A stretch of DNA of 64,000 nucleotides from Pelomonas aquatica (GTDB lineage Bacteria; Pseudomonadota; Gammaproteobacteria; Burkholderiales; Burkholderiaceae_C), in the NCBI RefSeq assembly GCF_026712205.1, contig NZ_JAPPUW010000006.1:62001-126000 (forward strand), given 5' to 3'. Numbering within the stretch: the first letter of the stretch is position 1; each line of letters opens with the position of its first letter. The translations under genes and the position numbers were made by a program. The notes below the pieces were generated by a model. That model ran no database searches. It saw only the letters and a program-made list of their open reading frames with translations, and was not told the origin of the DNA. Shown here piece after piece: positions 1 to 8,486 of this stretch.

Positions 1-45
1 AGGCTGGCAAGCCGGATCATCCTGCAAGCGCTTTTTGCGCTCACT

Positions 46-402
46 TCACTTGTTGGCGGCCAGCCACTTGTCGAACTGCGCGATCTCTTTCTTCTGCGCG
101 GTGATGATCATCTGCGCCATGTCGCGCATCTCTTGCGACTTGCCATTGCGCAGTTCGATCTCGGCCATGTCCAGCGCTTGTTGGTGGTGCATCTTCATCA
201 TCATCGCGAAGTCCTTGTCGACGTTGCCAGTGGGCTTCATCGCCTGCATGCTTTCCATGCCGCTTCTCATCTTTTGATGCAGCTGCTGTGAGCCTTGATC
301 AGCTTGCCCCTTCATACCCATCGAGTCAGTCTGAGCGAAGCTCACTGCCGGCACAGCGATGATGAAGGAAACCACGATAGGTAGGGCGAAACGGGTGCGC
401 AT
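46..402 (-). CDS. DUF305 family secreted protein
   Basis: Protein of 118 residues with an N-terminal signal peptide (cleavage probably after a VSFAQ-like site near residue 24) and one DUF305 domain. The core KMHHQQALDMAEIEL followed by MRDMAQMIITAQKKEI is typical of the family, which forms ferritin-like four-helix bundles and often sits beside copper genes. The Met- and His-rich helices suggest periplasmic metal binding, but no biochemical role is established for this branch. It lies 74 bp downstream of the CopK-like gene on the same strand and is probably the last gene of the leftward copper transcript. A longer, two-domain DUF305 protein is encoded at 17297-18019. Confidence 0.85.
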   Translation of the reverse strand: MRTRFALPIVVSFIIAVPAVSFAQTDSMGMKGQADQGSQQLHQKMRSGMESMQAMKPTGNVDKDFAMMMKMHHQQALDMAEIELRNGKSQEMRDMAQMIITAQKKEIAQFDKWLAANK

Positions 403-476
403 GTGTGCTCCTGAAAGTTGAGCCTCACGTCGGCAATCTGCGTGCCCGTCTCAGCTGGGGCGACCTGAACTTGACG

Positions 477-770
477 TCAGCCGCCGTGACCCTCGCGCAA
501 CAGGGAATCCAGGCGTGCAACTTCGTTGCCAACGGCCTTGATCTCTCGGCCGTCCTTGGCCTTCAGCGTCTCGCCGGCCTTGAGGAAGACGGCGCGGCCG
601 AAGGAGTCTTCCTTGGCCATCCTGCCGTCCTTGAAGACATACAGCGTCGAGCCGTCCTGCAGCTCGATCGTCGTCTTGACGGCGTTTTCGAGCGCGTCAC
701 GCGCCTGCGCCGGCGCGGCGATGCCTGCGAGTGTGGCGACCAGCGTGGTGGTGATGATGAGCGTCTTCAT
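477..770 (-). CDS. copK: CopK-like periplasmic protein
   Basis: A 97-residue protein with a signal peptide (cut after APAQA, about residue 23). The mature part follows CopK of Cupriavidus closely: VKTTIELQDGSTLYVFKDGRM, a DGREIKAVGNE loop and an RLDSLLREGHGG tail. CopK is a small beta-sandwich dimer that binds Cu(I) through a methionine cluster and Cu(II) cooperatively. Here most of those methionines are absent: only the one in DGRM remains, and the positions corresponding to the Cu(I)-binding Mets are Lys, Leu, Leu and Ala (alignment by eye from memory). The fold assignment is firm; Cu(I) binding is therefore doubtful. A CopR-box-like site lies 80 bp upstream at 851-866. Confidence 0.8.
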   Translation of the reverse strand: MKTLIITTTLVATLAGIAAPAQARDALENAVKTTIELQDGSTLYVFKDGRMAKEDSFGRAVFLKAGETLKAKDGREIKAVGNEVARLDSLLREGHGG

Positions 771-850
771 GTGCGTTCCTTTCGTTGGTTGAGTGCCCGA
801 TGCACGCTTGAACTCTAGGAACTGGGCACCGACGCCAGCCCAACGCGCGG

Positions 851-866
851 ATTACGATTTCGTCAT
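851..866 (-). promoter_or_regulatory. CopR-box-like operator upstream of the CopK-like gene
   Basis: ATTACGATTTCGTCAT is an imperfect palindrome that differs at two positions from the perfect palindrome at 3070-3085. It overlaps the end of the sensor-kinase gene and lies about 80 bp upstream of the CopK-like start, which suggests separate CopR-driven transcription of copK and the DUF305 gene. The operator role is inferred from similarity and position. Confidence 0.55.
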
Positions 867-2359
867 GGGTCTCCATGCGGCTCGATGCCGCCATCGCCAG
901 GCAATAGGCTGGTTTCCCGGCTGCGAAGCGTAAAGCCGACCTTTGTGATGCCGTCTGCGCTCGTGGCAAAGGCGTCCCCGCCATGCATGCGCGCGATCGC
1001 GCGGACGATGGCCAGACCCAGCCCGTGGTGTTCGGCAGACCCTTGGCGCGAGGTGTCAGCACGGAAGAACCTCTCAAACAGCCGTGGCAGTACCGCCGGG
1101 TCGATGCCTTCACCAGGATTGACCACGGTGATGGCAACTCGTTCGTCGGTCGATGCCGGTGACACCGTGCTCAGCTGGATAGAGATGGCCCTGCCGGCCG
1201 GCGTGTACCGGCTCGCATTGCTCAGCAGGTTGGCCAGCGCGCGACGTACGAGAGCAGCATTCACAGGCGCTTGGGCCTCGCCGACGATATCGACCCGTTG
1301 AAGCCGCTCGTCGAGCACCGCGTCGAAGTACTCGACGACCTGCCCTGCGACCAATCGCAAATCCGTGACTGCCAAGGTCTGCGCCGTGCCACCCTGGTCA
1401 GCGCGCGCAAGGAACAGCATGTCGTTGACCATCGTCGTCAACTGGTGCAGAGACTCGAGGTTTCCAGACAGCGTGTCGCGCAGTTCGGCGACCGTGCGCT
1501 CTCGGGCAAGCTCGACCTCTGTGGCGCTGATCATCGTGGTCAGCGGCGTTCTCAGCTCATGCGCGACGTCGGCACTGAACGCTTCCAGGTGCTCGTAGGC
1601 GGACTGCACCCGGTCTAGCGCACGGTTGAAGCTGTCGACCAGGTCCTCGAGTTCGGCGCTCACCCCCTGAGACGACAGTCGCAACGATAGCGCTCGAGGC
1701 GAAATCGCGGCTGCTTCCATGGACAGTTCGCGGACGGGGCGCAGTTCACGCCGCGCTACCCACGCGCCCAGTGCCGACAGCGCAGCCACACCCAGCCCGC
1801 AGACGAACACAAGAGCGCCCAAGTAGGCGCTGAGCAAGCGCTGGTCCCCACGCGTGTCCACGCCGATAAGCGCCACGCCATCGGGTACGGGACCGTGGGC
1901 TTTGACGCGGAACGACCGACCTGTCAGCGCCACGCCGTCCTCTCGCCAGATCGTCAGTTTTCCCACCGCGGCGGTGGTATCTGCAGGCTGAGTTGTAGGT
2001 CGAATCTTGCCGCCGTAGACCACGGCGCCCGAGTCCGCGATCAACCAGATGCGCAGCTGTCCATCTCCGATCAGCACGTCGTCCAGGTGATGCCGCAGTT
2101 CGGAAAGGTCGTCCCCCGCCTCGACCTCGTCCAAAAAATGTGCGACGACGTCCGCCCGGCCATCGAGATCGCGCTCGCGCATGCGCTCCAGCTCACGCCG
2201 CAGAGCCCACTGGAGCAGCGATCCCACCACGACGAAGACCGCCAAGCCTACGATGGCAACTGCCAACGTCAAGCGACCCGAGATGGAACGCATGGACAGC
2301 GACATGCGCTCGCGCAAGGAGAGGGACGGCTCCGGCGAAGAGTCGCAGCACCCACCCAT
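863..2359 (-). CDS. copS: Heavy-metal sensor histidine kinase (CopS/CusS-like)
   Basis: A 498-residue membrane kinase. Transmembrane segments lie at about 31-50 and 175-195 and flank a periplasmic sensor loop. A HAMP region follows, then the HisKA box with phospho-acceptor H267 in DVAHELRTPL, an N box near NLLSNASRYTP and the G boxes GEGID and HGLGLAIVR. It would sense periplasmic copper (or silver) and phosphorylate the response regulator encoded immediately upstream. The ATG used here shares a base with the regulator's stop codon (TGATG), which supports translational coupling and this start, although MSLSMRS 18 residues further in is also possible. Length and domain order are normal for the IrlS/CusS family. 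Confidence 0.9.
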   Translation of the reverse strand: MGGCCDSSPEPSLSLRERMSLSMRSISGRLTLAVAIVGLAVFVVVGSLLQWALRRELERMRERDLDGRADVVAHFLDEVEAGDDLSELRHHLDDVLIGDGQLRIWLIADSGAVVYGGKIRPTTQPADTTAAVGKLTIWREDGVALTGRSFRVKAHGPVPDGVALIGVDTRGDQRLLSAYLGALVFVCGLGVAALSALGAWVARRELRPVRELSMEAAAISPRALSLRLSSQGVSAELEDLVDSFNRALDRVQSAYEHLEAFSADVAHELRTPLTTMISATEVELARERTVAELRDTLSGNLESLHQLTTMVNDMLFLARADQGGTAQTLAVTDLRLVAGQVVEYFDAVLDERLQRVDIVGEAQAPVNAALVRRALANLLSNASRYTPAGRAISIQLSTVSPASTDERVAITVVNPGEGIDPAVLPRLFERFFRADTSRQGSAEHHGLGLAIVRAIARMHGGDAFATSADGITKVGFTLRSRETSLLPGDGGIEPHGDP

Positions 2360-3036
2360 CAGCGCTCTTCCAGGACGTAGCCCATGCCACGGACGGTGTG
2401 CAACAGCGGCTGATCGAACGGATCATCCAGCTTTGATCGCAGACGCCGCACAGCCACGTCCACGACATTCGTTTCGCTGTCGAAATTCATGTCCCAGACC
2501 TGCTCGGCGAGGACCGTCCTGGACAGCACCTCTCCCTGCCGCCGCAGCATCAGCGTGAGCAGGTTGAATTCCTTGGGCGTGAGATCCAAGCGCAGGCCCC
2601 CCCGTGTGGCCTTGCGCCGCGCCAAATCCAGCTCAAGGTCGCCCAGTCGCATCGACGTCAGCGGCTGGGTCGTCACGGCGCCGCCTCGTCGCAGCAGCGC
2701 CTCCACGCGCGCCAGGAGTTCGCTGAACGCGAATGGCTTGACGAGATAGTCGTCCGCGCCGCCCTTGAGTCCCTGGACGCGATCCTCGACCTTGTCCCGG
2801 GCAGTCAGCATCAGCACCGGCGTGTTGCGCGTTTCGCGCAGCTTCCTGAGGACCCCGAAGCCGTCGATGCCGGGCAACATGACGTCCAGCACGATGAGGT
2901 CGTAGTCGCCCTCCGTTGCCAGGTGGCTGCCGTCGACGCCGTTGTTCGCCACGTCCACGACGTAGCCGGCTTCGGTCAGGCCCTTCTTGAGGTAGTCCGC
3001 GAGCCGAGGCTCGTCTTCGGTGACGAGGATGCGCAT
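2359..3036 (-). CDS. copR: Heavy-metal response regulator (CopR/CusR-like)
   Basis: A 225-residue OmpR/PhoB-family regulator beginning [10 protein letters not shown]. The receiver domain has acidic residues at 8-9, phospho-acceptor D51 in IVLDVMLPG and the conserved KPF lysine. The C-terminal winged helix carries [22 protein letters not shown] and [10 protein letters not shown]. The frame stays open to 3102, but that upstream stretch would cover the palindrome at 3070-3085, so the ATG at 3036 is preferred. It is coupled to the kinase gene (TGATG). It would activate the divergent copper cluster starting at 3188 and probably its own operon from the shared intergenic palindrome. Confidence 0.92.
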   Translation of the reverse strand: MRILVTEDEPRLADYLKKGLTEAGYVVDVANNGVDGSHLATEGDYDLIVLDVMLPGIDGFGVLRKLRETRNTPVLMLTARDKVEDRVQGLKGGADDYLVKPFAFSELLARVEALLRRGGAVTTQPLTSMRLGDLELDLARRKATRGGLRLDLTPKEFNLLTLMLRRQGEVLSRTVLAEQVWDMNFDSETNVVDVAVRRLRSKLDDPFDQPLLHTVRGMGYVLEER

Positions 3037-3069
3037 CGTCGAAGTGTCGCTGTGGCTCGCCTGGCTTTC

Positions 3070-3085
3070 ATTACGAATTCGTAAT
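3070..3085. promoter_or_regulatory. Perfect 16-bp palindrome, probable CopR operator
   Basis: ATTACGAATTCGTAAT is perfectly self-complementary and lies in the 151-bp region between copR (leftward) and the CusF-like gene (rightward). ATTAC-N6-GTAAT matches the type of site bound by CopR/CusR/CzcR-family regulators. It is well placed for divergent control and autoregulation. No individual -10/-35 boxes are assigned. Confidence 0.75.
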
Positions 3086-3187
3086 GTTGCAGTCACCCTC
3101 AAGTGCCAGCCAAGTCCCTAAAGTGGCGACCAGAGGAACAAGCACCCGCGGGTTCCTAGCAACAGCCAAGCTTTCCAGGAGTTATCC

Positions 3188-3532
3188 ATGTCCATCCGAA
3201 TGATCTTCTCCGTCCTGACGATTGCCTCCCTCGGTGCGATCGCCCCGTGGGCGCTGGCCGCAGGCGACGCCGCATCGGCACCGATGCAGGCGACCGCGCC
3301 GGCAGCCAAGGGCGCCAGCTTCGCTGAGGGCGAGATCAAGAAAATCGATGTCGAGCAGAGCAAGGTCACCATCAAGCATGGTCCGATCGACAACCTCGGC
3401 ATGCCCGGCATGACCATGGTGTTCCGCGCCGACGCTGCCACGCTTTCCGGTTTCAAGGTGGGTGACGCCGTGAAGTTCAAGGCCGACCGCGTCGACGGCG
3501 CCATCAAGGTGACGGAGCTGGTGGCACGCTGA
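3188..3532 (+). CDS. CusF-like periplasmic copper-binding protein
   Basis: A 114-residue protein with a signal peptide (cleaved after ALAA, near residue 25) and one CusF/EcfF-type OB-fold domain: GEIKKIDVEQSKVTIKHGPI, NLGMPGMTMVF and VGDAVKFKADR. CusF delivers Cu(I)/Ag(I) to a tripartite efflux pump using one His, two Met and a Trp that caps the ion. Here the His (KHGPI) and both Mets (MTM) are present, but the Trp position is Met, as in many betaproteobacterial homologues. First gene of the rightward copper cluster, 100 bp from the CopR palindrome. Confidence 0.88.
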   Translation: MSIRMIFSVLTIASLGAIAPWALAAGDAASAPMQATAPAAKGASFAEGEIKKIDVEQSKVTIKHGPIDNLGMPGMTMVFRADAATLSGFKVGDAVKFKADRVDGAIKVTELVAR

Positions 3533-3623
3533 ACCAGCCTGGGCTTATGACCGTGGGCTGCGTGGTGCAAGTCAGGCAGCCCGGACAGATGCCTCTTCCG
3601 AGACGCTCTACTAGACTTTGCGA

Positions 3624-4124
3624 ATGCGGTCCTGGCTCAGATCAGCGCTGATGTGGCTCCTTGCCCTCGCACTTCCCATGCAGGGATGGGCGTCTGCATC
3701 GATGCTGTGCTGCGGCCCAGACCATCACCACGTGTCGATCGGCGCTGCCTCAGTCGTGCAGTCGACCGCGGCACCCTCTGGCTCGCTACCCGACAGCCTG
3801 TCCCCTGCGGGCGGCGAAGGCCACGAAGCGCGTGGCCACCACCATGCCGGCCACGACCATCCCGCCGACGATCACGCCGCTAACGGCGGTTCAAGCAGCC
3901 AGCCGAACGATGAGCACGGTGGCGGGCATCATGACCTGAGCAAGCCAGGAAAGACAAAGTGCAGCGTCTGCGCAAGCTGCTGCACGATCGCCGCCCTGCC
4001 ATCGCGCACCCTGATCATCGATGAGGCGGTGCCCATCCAGGGCGTGATGGCTTGGACTTCGCAGGCGCCCATTGCCTTCTTGACGAGCGGGCCCGAGCGG
4101 CCGCCACGAACGTCGCGCTCCTGA
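3624..4124 (+). CDS. His/Cys-rich secreted protein of the copper cluster
   Basis: About 166 residues: a hydrophobic signal segment (MWLLALALPMQGWASA), a long His/Asp/Gly-rich middle (HHHAGHDHPADDHAA) and a Cys cluster KCSVCASCC about 50 residues from the C-terminus. The architecture recalls DUF2946 and CopL-type proteins found beside copper operons, but I cannot name a family with certainty. The metal-binding composition and its place between the CusF-like and TolC genes suggest periplasmic copper buffering. ATG at 3624 is used; a TTG two codons earlier is possible. Confidence 0.65.
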   Translation: MRSWLRSALMWLLALALPMQGWASASMLCCGPDHHHVSIGAASVVQSTAAPSGSLPDSLSPAGGEGHEARGHHHAGHDHPADDHAANGGSSSQPNDEHGGGHHDLSKPGKTKCSVCASCCTIAALPSRTLIIDEAVPIQGVMAWTSQAPIAFLTSGPERPPRTSRS

Positions 4125-4300
4125 AGCGCCGGTTGGGCCGGCGCGGCGCCGCCATGCCTGCACAGGCCGTGCACGAGCTGGATGAGCCCCGACCGACCCA
4201 GTCGTAGCGCCGCCAGATCCGGCGCGCCAAAGCGATCTCCCATTCCCTGGCAAGCGTGTGTCCATCCTCGGCGCGCCTTGCTCGCACAAGCAGGAATTTC

Positions 4301-4900
4301 ATGTCACCTCACCACACTGTGCTGATCGCTGCAGCATTGGCCAGTTCGGCACTGGCCGGCCCTGCCAGCGCGCAGAGCACCACCCCGCCGGCGGTCAAGC
4401 AAAGCTCAACCGCCGCCCAGACCAACAGCACCGCGCCTTCCAAGGCTGCGTCTGGCGCCTTGGCCACCTATCGGTCGGCCTTCGAGGGCTACCGCGCCTT
4501 CACCGAGCAGCCGGTCACCAACTGGCGACAGTCCAACGATCTGGTTCGCCAGATCGGCGGCTGGCAGGCGTATGCGCAGGAAGCCCAGGGGGGTGATCCT
4601 GCGCCGGCATCAGCGAACGACGCGATGCCCGCGAACCATGGTGGGATGAAGATGCCGGCAGAAGGTGGCCCCTCCGCTGCTGGGCAAGTCGTACCCCTTG
4701 CCCCGGCTGCGAGCACGCCGAGCAGCGCGTCGACGCCAGGCAAGGCATCACCGCATCAAGGCCATGTGATGCCCATGCAAGGTCAACCGGCTTCGCCCAT
4801 GCCCAAACCCCCGCCTGGCGGGGCTGCGAAATCCCCTGCCATGCCCGCGGCTCAAGCCGCGTCCGTCCCCGCATCGGGCTCCCACTCCGGCCACCACTGA
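4301..4900 (+). CDS. Hypothetical secreted protein, Pro/Ala/Met/His-rich tail
   Basis: 199 residues starting at MSPHHTVLIAAALA, a clear signal peptide ending at GPASA. The conserved-looking core (TYRSAFEGYRAFTEQPVTNW, then LVRQIGGWQAYAQEA) precedes a low-complexity tail with repeated NHGGMKM, HQGHVMPM and HSGHH-like metal-binding clusters. No function is known to me. The gene ends 2 bp before the TolC gene, so it is surely co-transcribed and may work with that outer-membrane factor as a periplasmic copper-binding accessory. The frame extends upstream to 4256, but an A/G-rich ribosome-binding stretch (AGCAGGAA) and the signal peptide favour 4301. Confidence 0.75.
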   Translation: MSPHHTVLIAAALASSALAGPASAQSTTPPAVKQSSTAAQTNSTAPSKAASGALATYRSAFEGYRAFTEQPVTNWRQSNDLVRQIGGWQAYAQEAQGGDPAPASANDAMPANHGGMKMPAEGGPSAAGQVVPLAPAASTPSSASTPGKASPHQGHVMPMQGQPASPMPKPPPGGAAKSPAMPAAQAASVPASGSHSGHH

Positions 4901-4902
4901 GC

Positions 4903-6378
4903 ATGACCACATCAACCACGTCATATTCGGGCGCTGAACAGCGCACGTCACGACTGCGTCGTAGCCCCAAGCTTGCAGTCGCAGCCCTGGCCGCCATCCT
5001 GGTCCTCAGTGGCTGCGCGAGCACCTCGATCAATCAGAATTTCGAGGCGGCCCGCGACTTGGGACGCCAGCAATCTGGTGCCGTGGCCCGCTGGCTCACG
5101 ACGGACGAAGCACGTCAGCAGGCTCAGTCCGACCTCGATGCTCGCCTGGCCCGGCCGCTGGGCGCAGACGACGCCGTGCAGATCGCGCTGGCCTACAGCC
5201 CATCGCTGCAAGCGATGCTGTACGAAGCGGCTGCCGACTCAGCCGCGGCCACGCAAAGCGCCCGGCTGCCGAATCCGGTGTTCGCGTTCGAGCGGCTGGT
5301 GCGCAATGAGGGCGGCACGCGGGACCTCGAAATCAATCGTGTTCTGAGCTTCTCGGTGCTCGACCTGCTCCTGCTGCCAGCCCACCTGCGCATGGCGAGC
5401 TACCAGCAGGAGATGACCCGCCTGTCGCTGGCCGGCAGCGTCGTGCAGGCCGCCAATGAGGCGCGGGGCGCCTGGGTCAACGCCGTCGCAGCCCAGCAAT
5501 CCCTCCTGTATGCACAGCAGATCAAGGCGACTGCGGACGCCAGCGCCGAACTGGCCCGCCGCATGCAGGCTGTGGGCAACTACAGCAAGCTGCAGCGCGC
5601 CCGCGAGCAGGCTTTTGCGGCGGATGCCGTGGCGCAGCTGGCCCGCGCCCAGCACGCCGAGCGCAGTGCCCGCGAAACCCTCATCCGCGTGCTCGGCCTG
5701 AACGACGCGCAGGCGGCGCAGCTGAAGCTGCCTGATCGGCTGCCAGAACTGCCGAAGACGCCGCGCGACGAGGCCAGTGTGGCCCGTACCGCCCTGGACC
5801 AACGGCTGGATGTGCAGCTCGCACGTTCGCGCCTGAACTTCCTCGCCCGGGAGCAAGGTCTCACCCGGGTCACCAGCGTCGTCAACGCGCTGGAGATCGG
5901 GGTGTCGCGGAACAGCGCGACCGGAGCCGCGCCGCAGAAGGGCTATGACGTCAGCCTGCCGCTGCCGATCTTCGACTTCGGTGATGTCCGCCGAGCCGGC
6001 GCACAGGCCGCCTACATGGCTGCCGTGAACCGGACGGCCCAGATCGCTGTGCAGGCGAACTCCCGCGTGCGCGAGCAGTACAGCGCCTACCGGACCGCGT
6101 ACGACCTGGCGCGCCACTACCGCGACGAAATCGTGCCGCTGCGCAAGACCATCGCCGAGGAGAACGTCCTTCGCTACAACGGCATGCTCATCGGCGTGTT
6201 CGAGCTTCTGGCCGATGCGCGCGAGCAGATCACCAGCGTGTCGCAAGCCATCGATGCCCAGCGCGACTTCTGGCTGGCCGACGCAGGTCTGCAGGCCGAA
6301 CTCCTCGGAACGCCCGGCGCCGACATGAGCCGCATGACCGAGGCTGCACCCAGCCGCTCAGGCGCCGCTGCGCACTGA
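4903..6378 (+). CDS. TolC-family outer-membrane efflux lipoprotein
   Basis: A 491-residue outer-membrane efflux protein. The N-terminus has a lipobox (LVLSGC, acyl Cys at about residue 38). Two repeats of long amphipathic helices follow, typical of the OEP family (for example ARLPNPVFAFERLVRN and SRVREQYSAYRTAYDLARHYRDEIVPLRKTI, each shown here only in part by position). It would form the outer-membrane exit duct of a tripartite system. No RND pump or membrane-fusion gene is adjacent: the neighbours are a secreted protein and a multicopper oxidase. It may serve the CusBA-like pump at 30.3-35.0 kb or act like PcoB/CopB as an outer-membrane copper protein. Confidence 0.85.
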   Translation: MTTSTTSYSGAEQRTSRLRRSPKLAVAALAAILVLSGCASTSINQNFEAARDLGRQQSGAVARWLTTDEARQQAQSDLDARLARPLGADDAVQIALAYSPSLQAMLYEAAADSAAATQSARLPNPVFAFERLVRNEGGTRDLEINRVLSFSVLDLLLLPAHLRMASYQQEMTRLSLAGSVVQAANEARGAWVNAVAAQQSLLYAQQIKATADASAELARRMQAVGNYSKLQRAREQAFAADAVAQLARAQHAERSARETLIRVLGLNDAQAAQLKLPDRLPELPKTPRDEASVARTALDQRLDVQLARSRLNFLAREQGLTRVTSVVNALEIGVSRNSATGAAPQKGYDVSLPLPIFDFGDVRRAGAQAAYMAAVNRTAQIAVQANSRVREQYSAYRTAYDLARHYRDEIVPLRKTIAEENVLRYNGMLIGVFELLADAREQITSVSQAIDAQRDFWLADAGLQAELLGTPGADMSRMTEAAPSRSGAAAH

Positions 6379-6404
6379 TCAGTCACTGAACCCAACACCC
6401 CACC

Positions 6405-7829
6405 ATGACATCCAATCGACGCAACTTCCTGATCGGTAGCGCCAGTGCCGGCGTGGCCGTGACCGCGGCCAGCGTGAGCCGCGTGGCCATGGCCGCACTT
6501 CCTGAGCCGGTCCTGCAAGACAAACCCGACACCATGCCGCCGCTGGTGCCCAATACCGGCCGTCCCTACAACCCGGTGGTCACGCTCAACGGCTGGACCC
6601 TCCCCTGGCGCATGAACAACGGCGTCAAGGAGTTCCACCTGGTGGCAGAGCCCGTGGTGCGCGAGATGGCGCCGGGCTTCAAGGCACACCTGTGGGGCTA
6701 CAACGGCCAATCGCCCGGCCCGACCATCGAGGTTGTCGAAGGCGATCGCGTCCGCGTCTTTGTGACCAACAAGCTTCCCGAGCGCACCTCCATCCACTGG
6801 CATGGCCAGCGCCTTCCTAACGGCATGGACGGTGTGGTGGGCCTCACGCAGATGCCCATCGAGCCCGGGAAGACCTTTGTCTACGAGTTCGTGGCCAGGC
6901 GGCCGGGCACTTTCATGTACCACCCGCACGCCGACGAGATGACGCAGATGGCGATGGGAATGATGGGCTTCTGGGTGACGCACCCCAAGGCCAAGAACCC
7001 GCTGATCGAAGAAGTCGACCGCGACTTCGTCTTCCTGCTCAACGCCTACGACATCGAGCCGGGTGCCTACACGCCCAAGATCATGACGATGCTCGACTTC
7101 AACCTGTGGTCGTGGAACAGCCGCATCTTCCCGGGCATCGATTCGCTGAACGTGCGTAAGGGCGACAAGGTGCGCATCCGCATGGGCAACCTGACGATGA
7201 CCAACCACCCGATCCACCTGCACGGCCACGAATTCCTGGTGACAGGCACCGACGGCGGCCCGACGCCCAGGTCCACGCGGTGGTACGAGGTCACCACGGA
7301 CGTTGCGGTAGGCCAGATGCGCCAGATCGAGTTCCTGGCCGACGAGGAAGGTGACTGGGCCTTCCACTGCCACAAGAGCCACCACACGATGAACGCGATG
7401 GGCCACGACGTGCCCACCATGATCGGCGTGGAGCACCGCGGCGTGGTCAAGGAGATCAACAAGCTGATCCCCGACTACATGGTGATGGGTGAGCGCGGCA
7501 TGGGAGACATGTCCGAGATGGAGATGCCCATCCCCGACAACACGGCCCGGATGATGGGCGGCGAAGGCCCCTTCGGCTCCGTCGAGATGGGCGGCATGTT
7601 CAGCGTGGTGAAGGTGCGCGCCGACCAAAAGGCCGGTGACTACAAAGACCCGGGCTGGTTCAAGCACCCCAAGGGCACCAACGCCTTCGAATGGACCGGC
7701 GCCATGCCGGAGCCCGCCCGCTTTGCGAGCGAGGGCGGCCAGTCCATGCCGCCGTCCAAGCGCAACAAGCCGGGTGAGATCGAGGTCCAGATCCGCAAGC
7801 CCACAGGCGGCTCCGGTCACAACCACTGA
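6405..7829 (+). CDS. Tat-exported multicopper oxidase (CopA/CueO-like)
   Basis: 474 residues with a twin-arginine signal (NRRNFLIGS, about residues 4-12). All four copper-binding motifs are visible: HWHGQ near 131, YHPHADE, HPIHLHGHEF and HCHKSHHTMNAM near 321. The last has Cys, two His and an axial Met in the standard HCH-x3-H-x4-M spacing, so the type 1 site looks intact. It probably oxidises Cu(I) to the less toxic Cu(II) in the periplasm. The C-terminal part is rich in Met (MGERGMGDMSEMEM), as in copper-tolerance oxidases. It is in the same operon as the TolC gene (26-bp gap) and the cupredoxin gene. It is shorter than classical PcoA/CopA (about 600 residues). Confidence 0.92.
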   Translation: MTSNRRNFLIGSASAGVAVTAASVSRVAMAALPEPVLQDKPDTMPPLVPNTGRPYNPVVTLNGWTLPWRMNNGVKEFHLVAEPVVREMAPGFKAHLWGYNGQSPGPTIEVVEGDRVRVFVTNKLPERTSIHWHGQRLPNGMDGVVGLTQMPIEPGKTFVYEFVARRPGTFMYHPHADEMTQMAMGMMGFWVTHPKAKNPLIEEVDRDFVFLLNAYDIEPGAYTPKIMTMLDFNLWSWNSRIFPGIDSLNVRKGDKVRIRMGNLTMTNHPIHLHGHEFLVTGTDGGPTPRSTRWYEVTTDVAVGQMRQIEFLADEEGDWAFHCHKSHHTMNAMGHDVPTMIGVEHRGVVKEINKLIPDYMVMGERGMGDMSEMEMPIPDNTARMMGGEGPFGSVEMGGMFSVVKVRADQKAGDYKDPGWFKHPKGTNAFEWTGAMPEPARFASEGGQSMPPSKRNKPGEIEVQIRKPTGGSGHNH

Positions 7830-7900
7830 AAACAGCTTGCGTCGTAGAGGCCCGGCCGCACCACTTCCCCTTCCACTCATCAGTTCAGAAGAGAGTTCCC

Positions 7901-8479
7901 ATGAAAAAGTCGTTCATCGCCATCGCAGCCGCGCTTGTCGCGCTCGCCCCCCTCGCCAGCCAGGCCCATGACGGCGTAGACCATGCCGCTTCCGCGCCCG
8001 CCGCCAAAGCTGCCGACGGCCACGCTCACAGCCACGGCGACAGCGACGCCATCGGCGTGGCCGGCAAAGCCGCCAAGGTCACGCGCACGGTCAACGTTGA
8101 CATGACCGACAACATGCGCTTCACGCCGTCCAGCCTGGACGTCAAGCAGGGCGAAACGGTCCGCTTCGTGGTCAAGAACTCCGGTGGGGTCAAGCACGAG
8201 TTCGTGCTGGGCACTCAAGCCGAGCTGAAGGAGCACTACGAGCTCATGAAGAAGTTCCCGGAGATGGAGCACTCGGACCCCAACCAGGTCACCGTCGCAC
8301 CGGGCAAGACCGGTGAGGTCATCTGGCAATTCACCAAGGCCGGCAAGGTCGACTTCGCCTGCCTGCAGCCCGGGCACTACGACGCCGGGATGAAGGGTGC
8401 CGTCACCGTCGCCGCTGCAAAGGGTTCGACCAAGCCCACCGCCGCCAAGTCGGATGGCCACGCCGACCACAAGCACTGA
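7901..8479 (+). CDS. copI: CopI-type cupredoxin
   Basis: A 192-residue secreted protein: signal peptide (to about residue 22), His-rich N-terminal stretch (DGHAHSHGDSD), then a plastocyanin/azurin-like domain. Type 1 copper ligands are visible as the first His in GGVKHEF and the C-x4-H-x4-M motif CLQPGHYDAGM. A second His-rich tail (DGHADHKH) ends the protein. This architecture matches CopI, the cupredoxin that protects periplasmic cytochrome assembly from copper in Rubrivivax and Vibrio. A good ribosome-binding site (AAGAGAG) precedes the ATG. It sits 71 bp after the multicopper oxidase gene. Confidence 0.85.
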   Translation: MKKSFIAIAAALVALAPLASQAHDGVDHAASAPAAKAADGHAHSHGDSDAIGVAGKAAKVTRTVNVDMTDNMRFTPSSLDVKQGETVRFVVKNSGGVKHEFVLGTQAELKEHYELMKKFPEMEHSDPNQVTVAPGKTGEVIWQFTKAGKVDFACLQPGHYDAGMKGAVTVAAAKGSTKPTAAKSDGHADHKH

Positions 8480-8486
8480 GGCCGGC

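Noticed and set aside
4903-6378. TolC-like protein as a PcoB/CopB copper protein
   Set aside because: No Met/His-rich N-terminal region or CopB barrel motif is seen. The helical efflux repeats fit TolC better.
6174-7880. Long minus-strand open frame opposite the multicopper oxidase gene
   Set aside because: It mirrors a high-G+C gene with strong motifs on the plus strand. Its product is low-complexity His/Ala/Gly/Val text with no domain.
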